21,333 nt of DNA, taken from positions 1 to 21,333 of the forward strand of contig CALHVG010000038.1 of assembly GCA_938039145.1 (NCBI GenBank). Direction: 5' to 3'. This DNA is from an uncultured Treponema sp. (GTDB taxonomy: Bacteria > Spirochaetota > Spirochaetia > Treponematales > Treponemataceae). Positions within the stretch are counted from its first letter, which is position 1. Each line of letters starts with the position of its first letter. The translations under genes and the position numbers were made by a program. This document shows positions 15,524 through 21,333 of the stretch, piece after piece. A model generated the notes under the pieces. It made no database searches and had not been told where the DNA came from. It was given only the letters and a program-made list of their open reading frames with translations.

Positions 15524-15628
15524 CACATATTCAATGGGCGAGTTTGCAAAATGCAAACCTTACAATATAAACGGCTGTTTTCGCCGCTTAATAAATCGGA
15601 TTATTGAAAGCTCTTCTCAAATATATGA

Positions 15629-15670
15629 CTAAAAATATTTTTAGCCTTTCCGACAAGGTATTTTAATACC
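15629..15670. promoter_or_regulatory. Two dyads abutting the 15671 ORF start
   Basis: CTAAAAATATTTTTAG (15629-15644) is a perfect 16-bp palindrome. GGTATT-TT-AATACC (15657-15670) ends exactly at the ATG of the next ORF. They would suit autoregulation by the small HTH-like protein, if that is real. Confidence 0.3.
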
Positions 15671-16027
15671 ATGTTTGTATTGCATTGTCAAATAAATATG
15701 CAGCGCACAAGCCGGATAGGCGCACATCTTCGGAAATTATTGAAAATTCAGCGAACACGAACGGCGCTTTGTTCCGATTTGCAAATTCCGTTTTTGCAAT
15801 TCTTATTTTCTGAATCTAAAAAATGCCGTTGCCAATATGACTTGCTGAAAGAAATTTCCCTTTTCACAGAGATTTTGAACGTCAGCTTGCAACGGATTTT
15901 GCATATTACGGAAAATAAAAAAATGGAAAGGATTTTTATGATATTTACGCCGCAGTCAATGCCCATAAAACATTTGAGCGAAGCATTCTTTGAAAACGCT
16001 TCGCTCAAAACGCTGCTCGGTTATTAA
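15671..16027 (+). CDS. Possible small HTH (XRE-like) protein
   Basis: This 118-codon ORF has no SD and a modest resemblance to a Cro/CI helix-turn-helix: IGAHLRKLLKIQ, ALCSDLQIPFLQFLFSESKK as helix-turn-helix, and DLLKEISLFTEILNVSL as the closing helices. The match to the usual order is suggestive only, and composition (many Cys and Phe) is unlike the neighbouring genes. ATG 15701 is an alternative start. The last 20 codons contain a 12-bp perfect hairpin (15973-16009), which is odd for coding DNA. It may be a decayed regulator gene or a chance frame. Confidence 0.35.
   Translation: MFVLHCQINMQRTSRIGAHLRKLLKIQRTRTALCSDLQIPFLQFLFSESKKCRCQYDLLKEISLFTEILNVSLQRILHITENKKMERIFMIFTPQSMPIKHLSEAFFENASLKTLLGY
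15973..16009. terminator. 12-bp perfect hairpin
   Basis: TTTGAGCGAAGC (15973-15984) pairs perfectly with GCTTCGCTCAAA (15998-16009) around 13 bases. No T run follows on either strand, but the stem is strong. It lies between the tRNA gene and the sialidase promoter region. Confidence 0.4.
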
Positions 16028-16032
16028 CCGCT

Positions 16033-16059
16033 TTGCGATTTTTCATCGGAAAACCGCAA
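16033..16059. terminator. Hairpin just past the tRNA-Asn 3' end
   Basis: TTGCG-A-TTTTTC, loop ATC, GGAAAA-C-CGCAA forms about 11 pairs with one mismatch. It begins 11 bases beyond the mature tRNA end on the minus strand, where a terminator or processing stem is expected. Confidence 0.45.
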
Positions 16060-16069
16060 GATAATTTAT

Positions 16070-16142
16070 CGGCTGCTGCAGGTTTTGAACCTGCGACACA
16101 TGGATTAACAGTCCATTGCTCTACCAGCTGAGCTAAGCAACC
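16070..16142 (-). tRNA. tRNA-Asn (anticodon GTT)
   Basis: Read on the minus strand, the 73 bases fold as a cloverleaf. The acceptor is GGTTGCT/AGCAGCC with one G-U pair. The D stem is GCTC/GAGC, the anticodon stem ATGGA/TCCAT with loop CTGTTAA (anticodon GTT, asparagine), and the T stem GCAGG/CCTGC with loop TTCAAAA. The discriminator base is G. The 3' CCA is not encoded, so it must be added by nucleotidyltransferase. Confidence 0.97.
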
Positions 16143-16165
16143 ATCGTTCATTACGAACGAATGCC

Positions 16166-16194
16166 ATTGTATTATCTGAACAAAAAAAGGTCAA
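16166..16194 (-). promoter_or_regulatory. tRNA-Asn promoter
   Basis: On the minus strand TTGACC (16194-16189) and TACAAT (16171-16166) are 17 bases apart, close to consensus. Between it and the tRNA lies a small dyad CGTTC-5-GAACG (16145-16159). Confidence 0.65.
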
Positions 16195-16289
16195 TACACC
16201 TCTTGTTGATTTATAAAAATTTAATCGCCGTAAAAACATAAAAAGCGGAAAAATGCGGCTGATTTTTGACGAAGCTTTATTTTAAGCGG

Positions 16290-16412
16290 AAAAATAGCAC
16301 TGCCGGAAAATACTGCAAGTTTGAAAAATGAGCGTAACTGATTTTTGAATGCGCTTTTCACGCAGAACACAGCAGTTTTCGGAAATTGATATTTTTTCAA
16401 CTGCGATATTTT
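16290..16412. repeat. Dispersed intergenic element, copy B (about 123 bp)
   Basis: This is the second copy of the element at 3699-3824. It begins AAAAATAGCACTG, contains GGAAAATACTGC, TTTGAAAAATG and GGAAATTGATATTTTTTC, and ends CAACTGCGATATTTT. The rest of the gap 16195-16613 shows only A/T-rich sequence with a partial AAAAGCGGAAAAATG-like word near 16240 and no credible gene. Confidence 0.5.
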
Positions 16413-16613
16413 AAGGAAAAGTTATTTAAAAATTCGGCGAACTTTTTATCAATTCCGCTCCGGTGCCGATTTTTTTTACTGCGGAAAAGGGATTTTTTCA
16501 CGGCGGAAAGGCAAATCAATCGGAACAAAAACAAACGGATTTTCAAAACCTTGTTCCGAATCCTGAAGATTTTTGTCGAAAATCAATTTGATTCGGACTT
16601 CTTTGAAATTGTT

Positions 16614-17591
16614 TTATTTTGCTTCAAAATATTCGAACGCATCTATGATGTCCAAATAAACTCCGTCAAATCCGGCTGCAATTATTCTGTCCAAATATGC
16701 ATTAGGATTCCCAAACAGAATCGATTTCCATTCTTTGTCCCAATATTTGACTTTATAATTTCCATTCCAACTCGGATTTTCTTTGCTTAACCATGACGGT
16801 TTATTGCGTTTCCATTTGGGATTCCAGTAATAGCGATAATCCTCAGCCTCTCCGATACTCATGTAACATATTGTAAGCCTTTTTCCGCCGTTTTTTTTGG
16901 TTTTAAGTTCTGCAACCTCAAAAGAATCGAACTGTTCCTCATTCTGAAAAAGGTCCGATATCACAAGATCATAATCCGTGTTTTTGACCGCGTTTATGAA
17001 GTCCGTTTTCGAAGAAAATTTCTCTCCATTAATAAGATAAAGGAAATTTTTTGCATTGCTTATATTGATGATGTTTTCCGCATTTGAATTGTACGGACTT
17101 TCAGGATAGGCCGGAATCGTTCTAAGAAGCCTGTCGCTTGCGGCAAAAGATATGTAACCTTGTTTCATATTTATTTCATAAGATGAATCCATGAATTTTT
17201 TATCCGAACAATAATCAATCGCCAAAATGCGTTTTCCGTGTTTTTTAAAAATATCGCACAATGAAGCAAGATATTCGCTCGCCGCTTTGGGCGTTCGTAC
17301 ATTGTCTTTGTTGTAGCCGAAGATAATTGATTCCTGCCCGACGCCGTCTACGGAATTGATATACGCTTTTTCCGCATTTCCGCTGTTTTTGGAAACCGCA
17401 AGTTCCAATCCGTTTTGAGGAATCACGATAAATCCGTTCTTTTTATTTTTTGAATATTCGGATATTTCCTGAACAAAATTGCGCATTTCCGCCCGATAAT
17501 CCGTTGCGGAAACCGTTTGTAAAATCGCTGCGGCAAAAAAAACTGCTGAAACGCGCCTGATTATTTTTCTGAGGCAAAGTTTATCGTGCAT
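16614..17591 (-). CDS. Secreted MJ1477/TM1410-family putative glycoside hydrolase (GH114-related)
   Basis: This 325-residue protein has a signal peptide (about 1-29, cleavage after VSA) and then a TIM-barrel region related to endo-alpha-1,4-polygalactosaminidases. Signature segments are FIVIPQNG (54-61), VDGVGQE (81-87), ILAIDYC (122-128), ICYMSIGEAEDYR (241-253), NGNYKVKYWD (276-285) and GFDGVYLDIIDAFEYFE (307-323). The acidic SIGEAED and YLDIID residues are candidate catalytic or binding sites. ATG 17591 is preferred over the upstream in-frame ATG because it directly precedes the basic start of the signal peptide and has AAGGA ahead. The protein ends right after the last motif, as if the barrel were closed by its N-terminal half. 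It may attack amino-sugar polymers of biofilm or host origin; the substrate is unproven. Confidence 0.85.
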   Translation of the reverse strand: MHDKLCLRKIIRRVSAVFFAAAILQTVSATDYRAEMRNFVQEISEYSKNKKNGFIVIPQNGLELAVSKNSGNAEKAYINSVDGVGQESIIFGYNKDNVRTPKAASEYLASLCDIFKKHGKRILAIDYCSDKKFMDSSYEINMKQGYISFAASDRLLRTIPAYPESPYNSNAENIINISNAKNFLYLINGEKFSSKTDFINAVKNTDYDLVISDLFQNEEQFDSFEVAELKTKKNGGKRLTICYMSIGEAEDYRYYWNPKWKRNKPSWLSKENPSWNGNYKVKYWDKEWKSILFGNPNAYLDRIIAAGFDGVYLDIIDAFEYFEAK

Positions 17592-17698
17592 TATTTTAAA
17601 TTTCCTTTTGATTTTTATAATATCGCTTTTTGAATTCCGGTTCAAGAAAATCAATATTCGCAATTCAAGCGAAAGTTTTTAATAAGTAAAATAATTCG

Positions 17699-17727
17699 TT
17701 GCAAATGTAAGTTTAAGAGAGTATCCT
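17699..17727 (+). promoter_or_regulatory. Possible promoter of the CoA-disulfide reductase fusion gene
   Basis: TTGCAA (17699-17704) and TATCCT (17722-17727) are 17 bases apart. The -10 box is imperfect. Confidence 0.3.
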
Positions 17728-17740
17728 TTAATGTATGCTG

Positions 17741-17754
17741 TTTTTGCGCAAAAA
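17741..17754. promoter_or_regulatory. 14-bp palindrome, candidate operator
   Basis: TTTTTGCGCAAAAA is a perfect palindrome. It is flanked by GCTG on the left and ACAGC on the right, giving a wider imperfect dyad (17737-17766). It lies just after the candidate promoter and about 60 bases ahead of the reductase start, a usual place for a repressor site. Confidence 0.4.
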
Positions 17755-17813
17755 AATGAACAGCGCACTTTGAACAGAGAATATGTTTTTTCATGCGGAA
17801 AAGAGGAGAATGT

Positions 17814-20297
17814 ATGGCTAAGGTGGTGATTGTCGGCGGCGTTGCAGGAGGGGCAAGCTGCGCTGCCCGTTTACGGCGGCTTGATGAAAAGGCGGAAATC
17901 GTGCTGCTTGAGCGGGGCGAATATATTTCGTACGCAAACTGCGGACTTCCGTATCACGTGGGAGATGTGATTAAATCGCGCGATTCGCTTTTGTTGCAGA
18001 CTCCTCAAATGATGAAAGCGAAATTCAATGTCGACGTGCGGGTACAAAACGAAGTGTGTGCGATTGACCGCACCAACAAAACGGTGAGCGTAAAAAATCT
18101 TTCGACGGGAGAAACGTACAACGAATCGTACGACACGCTCGTGCTTTCGACCGGCTCTTCTCCGATTCGTCCGCCTATTCCCGGAATCGACTCACCCCGC
18201 ATCAAAACGCTGTGGACTGTGCCGGACACCGACGAAATCCGCTCCCTTGTGTGTTCCGGAGGCGTAATGTCGGCTGCGGTCATTGGCGGCGGATTTATCG
18301 GGCTTGAGATGGCGGAAAATCTTCGTCATGCTGGGCTTTCCGTTTCGATTGTCGAAATGCTCGATCAAGTCATGGCGCCTCTCGATTTTGAGATGGCGCA
18401 GCTTTTGCATGAACACATCCGCTCGCAGGGCGTCGACCTGCACCTCGGCGACGGCGTTTCGTCTTTCCATGACGACGGAAATCAGGTTTCCATCGAACTT
18501 AAAAGCGGAAAAACGCTCACGGCGGAACTGGTCATTCTTTCGATCGGCGTGCGGGCGAACTCAAATTTGGCAAAAGAATGCGGACTTCCGCTGAATGCGC
18601 GCGGCGGAATCGTCACGGATTCGCACATGAAAACGGAAGATTCTTCGATTTATGCGGTCGGCGATGCGGTTGAAGTCGAAGATTTTATTTTTAAGGACCG
18701 GACGATGATTCCGCTTGCCGGGCCTGCGAACAAACAGGGGCGCATTGCGGCGGACAACATTGCGGGCTTGGAATCCGAATACGAAGGAACGCAAGGAACG
18801 GCGGTCGCAAAAGTCTTTAGGCTTTCGGCGGCAAGCACGGGCGCAAATGAAAAGACGCTTGTCAAACGGGGACTTGCGCACGGCACGGACTACGAGCGCA
18901 TTATCATCACGCAAAACTCACACGCAGGCTACTATCCCGGTGCTGTTCCGATGACGATAAAACTTTTGTTTGCAAAAGACGGCTCAAAGATTTTCGGTGC
19001 GCAGATTGTCGGCTGCGACGGAGTAGACAAGAGAATCGATACGGTTGCTGCGGCAATCCGTTTCGGCGGAACGATAAAGGATTTGACGAAACTTGAGTTT
19101 GCCTATGCGCCGCCGTATTCGTCGGCAAAAGATCCCGTTAACATGGCAGGCTTTACGGCGGACAATACGGTAAAAAATCTTGTCCGCTTTGCTGATTGGG
19201 ACGCTCCCGACAAGATGAAAGAGGCGGTTTTGCTTGACGTGCGTGAAGAGATGGAAACGTGTGCGTTTGCTTTGCCGAATGCGCTCAATATCCCGCTTGG
19301 AAAACTTCGAAAACGTTTGGGCGAACTCGACAAAACGAAAACCTTCATTGTATTTTGTGCAATCGGAGTGCGTGCATACAATGGAGCGCGCATTTTGATG
19401 AACAACGGTTTCAAGAATGTCCTTGTGTATCCGGGCGGAACGGGATTTTACCGCTCGACGCATTACGAACAATTTTCCGAAGAGGGCGGCGAGCCTTCTT
19501 CTGGGGGGAATTGCGCCTGCTGTCCGCCTGAAGAAAAGTGCTGTTCGACCGTATCGATAAAACTTGACTGCTGCGGACTTCAGTGTCCGGGCCCCATCAT
19601 GAAAGTCTTTGAGACCATAAAATCTATGCAGGACGGCGAGACGGTTGAAGTTACCGCTTCCGATCCCGGATTTTTGAAAGACATTGGTGCATGGTGCCGA
19701 CGGACGGGAAACACGCTCGTTTCGACAAGTTCTGACGGTTCGTTCCGTGCCGTAATCCGAAAAGGCGTTTCCAATTCGTCGGCTTTGGACGGAGTTCAGC
19801 AAAAGTCCGCCGTTTCGGCTTGTGCGCCGGACGGAAAAACAATCGTCGTATTTTCAGGCGATTTGGACAAAGTTCTTGCAAGTTTTATCATCGCAAACGG
19901 AGCGGCTTCGATGGGGCGGCCGGTTACGATGTTCTTTACATTCTGGGGACTGAGCGTTTTGCGGAAAAAACGTTCGCCGAAAGTCAAAAAGACTGCGATG
20001 GAATCGATGTTCGGCGCAATGCTTCCGAAAGGCGCGTCAAAACTCACGCTTTCCAAAATGAACATGGGCGGCATGGGAACGGCGATGATGAAAAAAATCA
20101 TGAACGACAAAAATGTTGACAGCCTTGAGTCGCTCATAAAAAAAGCGATGGCGAACGGCGTAAAAATCGTCGCCTGCACCATGAGCATGGACGTGATGGG
20201 CATCAAAAAAGAAGAACTCATCGACGGCGTGGAACTCGGCGGCGTCGGGTCGTATTTGGGTGATGCGGAAGAATCCAACGTAAATCTTTTCATTTAA
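17814..20297 (+). CDS. CoA-disulfide reductase-type FAD oxidoreductase fused to rhodanese, TusA and DsrE-like domains
   Basis: This 827-residue cytoplasmic fusion probably handles sulfane sulfur or CoA-persulfide with NAD(P)H. Domain order: FAD-binding Rossmann (VVIVGGVAGGAS, 4-15) with redox Cys43 in YANCGLPYH; NAD(P)-binding Rossmann (AAVIGGGFIGLEMAENL, 154-170); YAVGDAVEV (280-288); dimerisation domain about 330-450; rhodanese about 461-550 with active Cys515 in FCAIGVR; a cysteine-rich linker (NCACCPPEEKCC, 566-577); TusA domain about 581-651 with CPGP at 591-594; DsrE2-like domain about 674-827 with Cys788. GGAG five bases before ATG 17814 sets the start; an ATG 21 bases upstream is in frame. 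Base composition is visibly more GC-rich than neighbouring genes, which hints at transfer from another lineage. The gene is divergent from the glycoside hydrolase gene. Confidence 0.93.
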   Translation: MAKVVIVGGVAGGASCAARLRRLDEKAEIVLLERGEYISYANCGLPYHVGDVIKSRDSLLLQTPQMMKAKFNVDVRVQNEVCAIDRTNKTVSVKNLSTGETYNESYDTLVLSTGSSPIRPPIPGIDSPRIKTLWTVPDTDEIRSLVCSGGVMSAAVIGGGFIGLEMAENLRHAGLSVSIVEMLDQVMAPLDFEMAQLLHEHIRSQGVDLHLGDGVSSFHDDGNQVSIELKSGKTLTAELVILSIGVRANSNLAKECGLPLNARGGIVTDSHMKTEDSSIYAVGDAVEVEDFIFKDRTMIPLAGPANKQGRIAADNIAGLESEYEGTQGTAVAKVFRLSAASTGANEKTLVKRGLAHGTDYERIIITQNSHAGYYPGAVPMTIKLLFAKDGSKIFGAQIVGCDGVDKRIDTVAAAIRFGGTIKDLTKLEFAYAPPYSSAKDPVNMAGFTADNTVKNLVRFADWDAPDKMKEAVLLDVREEMETCAFALPNALNIPLGKLRKRLGELDKTKTFIVFCAIGVRAYNGARILMNNGFKNVLVYPGGTGFYRSTHYEQFSEEGGEPSSGGNCACCPPEEKCCSTVSIKLDCCGLQCPGPIMKVFETIKSMQDGETVEVTASDPGFLKDIGAWCRRTGNTLVSTSSDGSFRAVIRKGVSNSSALDGVQQKSAVSACAPDGKTIVVFSGDLDKVLASFIIANGAASMGRPVTMFFTFWGLSVLRKKRSPKVKKTAMESMFGAMLPKGASKLTLSKMNMGGMGTAMMKKIMNDKNVDSLESLIKKAMANGVKIVACTMSMDVMGIKKEELIDGVELGGVGSYLGDAEESNVNLFI

Positions 20298-20346
20298 TTT
20301 ATCGAAGAAACGGACCGCACGCACAATTGAAGCTGGGAGGTTTTTC

Positions 20347-21105
20347 ATGATTCATGCGATTTTATTCGGAATGCTTGCGACTGGCGTAGGCATATTGTTC
20401 TGGATTTTTCTTGTCATGCTGATTGTAAAAATCGTCCGGAAAAAGCCGAAAAAGGGCGTAGCGGTCGGTTTATCCGTGTTCGGGTCGTTGTGGATTATCT
20501 TTAATTTTTATGCGCTCTTTTTAGGAGCAAAAGCTCTAATCGACGACGATCCGATTGTGGGAAAAATCCTTGAACGCATAGGAACGGCAGGAACGAACAT
20601 TGCCGTAAATTCTGCAGAAAACTTAAAAAAAGGACGCAACAAAGTCCTTTTAAAGAGGATTGAAAAACTTTCCGTTTCGTTTGTTTCGATTCGGGAAGTT
20701 GATGAAAACGAAAAAGAACTGTTCGATTTTTCCGACGCAAACGGAAAGAAAATATTTGAAATTCTTTTGTCGATTGAAAATCCGCTGGATTTTTCAAAAA
20801 AAATTCCGTACCGCAAAATAAATAAAGAGCAACTGATTTTTGCACGGGACACGAACGGAAATTATATGCCTGTTTTCATAATCGACGATTCCGGGCTTTC
20901 GACCGTTCCATGGATTTTGACGTTTTTGCTTCCGACTTACCGGAAAGACAAGGCATCGATGTACATCCCAACGGGAAAATCCGAATTGCGCCTTAGAATA
21001 GACGCTGAAAGCAAAAACTCGATAGAAAAAATAATTTTCGGCAACACGGAAGTTTTGATTCCATCCACGGAAAATTCAAAGACAACGCCTTCGGAATCTG
21101 CATAA
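20347..21105 (+). CDS. Unknown two-TM membrane-anchored protein
   Basis: I do not recognise this 252-residue protein. Two hydrophobic segments (about 6-31 and 39-62) with a basic KKPKKG loop between them anchor it. The rest is soluble and strand-rich (for example LSVSFVSIREVDENEKELF), facing either side. A GGGAGG SD six bases before the ATG is strong. The gene begins 49 bases after the reductase gene on the same strand and may be co-transcribed, although codon use returns to the A-rich local style. The Ser/Thr-rich C-terminal tail looks flexible. Confidence 0.75.
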   Translation: MIHAILFGMLATGVGILFWIFLVMLIVKIVRKKPKKGVAVGLSVFGSLWIIFNFYALFLGAKALIDDDPIVGKILERIGTAGTNIAVNSAENLKKGRNKVLLKRIEKLSVSFVSIREVDENEKELFDFSDANGKKIFEILLSIENPLDFSKKIPYRKINKEQLIFARDTNGNYMPVFIIDDSGLSTVPWILTFLLPTYRKDKASMYIPTGKSELRLRIDAESKNSIEKIIFGNTEVLIPSTENSKTTPSESA

Positions 21106-21128
21106 AATTAAATATATGGAAGACCTGC

Positions 21129-21195
21129 GTTAGGGATAGAAGCGGAAATTGCCGAAGGCGATTGCAGCGGATAGCCCGACCGCCGCCTGCGGCGG
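21129..21195 (+). repeat. GC-rich palindromic intergenic repeat, copy 2
   Basis: The blocks GTTAGGG (21129-21135), GCCGAAGGCG (21151-21160), GCAGCGGA (21164-21171) and the perfect hairpin CCGCCGC-CT-GCGGCGG (21180-21195) form a structured element directly after the preceding gene. The first three blocks occur in the same order on the minus strand at 13353-13387. It resembles REP-type elements and may also end transcription. Confidence 0.55.
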
Positions 21196-21246
21196 GAACG
21201 CCCGAAAAATAAACGTTCAGATATTTTCAGAATTAACACAAATTTA

Positions 21247-21274
21247 TTGCTTTTCAAAATCACGATTATATAAT
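21247..21274 (+). promoter_or_regulatory. Promoter of the right-edge gene
   Basis: TTGCTT (21247-21252), a 16-base spacer and TATAAT (21269-21274) match the promoter at the left edge in boxes, spacing and the TTCAA after the -35. Confidence 0.6.
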
Positions 21275-21308
21275 TAATTCATTATTTTCAACAAAGGAGT
21301 TGAACAAA

Positions 21309-21333
21309 ATGCGAAACTACATTAGCCTTCCCC
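21309..21333 (+). CDS. Partial start of an unknown gene, sibling of the left-edge gene
   Basis: Only eight codons are seen: M-R-N-Y-I-S-L-P, and the window ends in CCCC. AACAAAGGAGTTGAA (21290-21304) is identical to the sequence before the left-edge gene (43-57 on the opposite strand), with the same nine-base gap to the start codon and the same AACTAC codons after one differing residue. The window end in C bases suggests that this gene too continues into a C tract. Family unknown. Confidence 0.5.

Noticed and set aside
16386..16790. 134-codon plus-strand ORF
   Set aside because: Overlaps the 3' end of the glycoside hydrolase gene and repeat copy B; Phe/Arg-rich shadow frame.
18984..19802. 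272-codon minus-strand ORF
   Set aside because: Antisense to the rhodanese/TusA part of the reductase fusion; the higher GC lengthens antisense frames.

Overview
The window looks like chromosomal DNA of an anaerobic, host-associated bacterium. A Treponema-like spirochaete is my best guess. This is inference: it rests on moderate-to-low GC, A-run-rich intergenic DNA, the style of the lipoprotein and XRE genes, an outward-facing sialidase lipoprotein with InlB/Listeria-Bacteroides repeats, a TM1410-type glycoside hydrolase and a CoA-disulfide-reductase/rhodanese/TusA/DsrE fusion. An anaerobic Firmicute cannot be excluded without searches.

Layout. Both ends carry the first codons of two similar genes that point outward. 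Each has a near-identical promoter, Shine-Dalgarno spacing and first codons, and each runs straight into a C tract on its coding strand. From 550 to 3694 lies an envelope-polysaccharide locus: a Wzz-like chain-length protein (minus strand), divergent from a WecA/TagO-type GlcNAc-1-phosphate transferase whose start codon is the end of an (AT)12 microsatellite, followed by a one-base-overlapping YdcF/ElyC-family protein. From 3912 to 9685 is a tightly packed plus-strand run: unknown membrane protein, Nif3-like protein, lspA, mtnN, luxS, a DUF1538 membrane protein and a tandem P-II protein. MtnN and LuxS act in sequence on S-adenosylhomocysteine and yield homocysteine and the AI-2 precursor. The DUF1538/P-II pair looks like a transporter with its own soluble regulator. 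From 9781 to 11486 a 59-residue protein is translationally coupled to an NhaC-family antiporter.

From 11487 to 12834 there is no convincing gene. This stretch holds a terminator-like hairpin, a possible gene remnant and four tandem copies of a repeat of about 210 bp. An XRE regulator (12835-13176) and the terminator region follow. A minus-strand GH33 sialidase lipoprotein (13449-15434) is divergent from a possible small HTH protein (15671-16027) across a palindrome-rich gap. A tRNA-Asn(GTT) gene lies on the minus strand at 16070-16142. A second copy of a dispersed element of about 125 bp follows at 16290-16412; the first copy is at 3699-3824. Next come a secreted MJ1477/TM1410-family glycoside hydrolase (minus), then divergently a four-domain sulfane-sulfur/CoA-disulfide reductase of visibly higher GC, and an unknown two-TM protein. 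The right end has a GC-rich palindromic repeat related to one at 13331-13387, then the second edge gene.

Most notable for follow-up: the matched edge genes with C tracts (candidate phase-variable family), the (AT)12 at a start codon, the DUF1538/P-II module, and the two repeat families.
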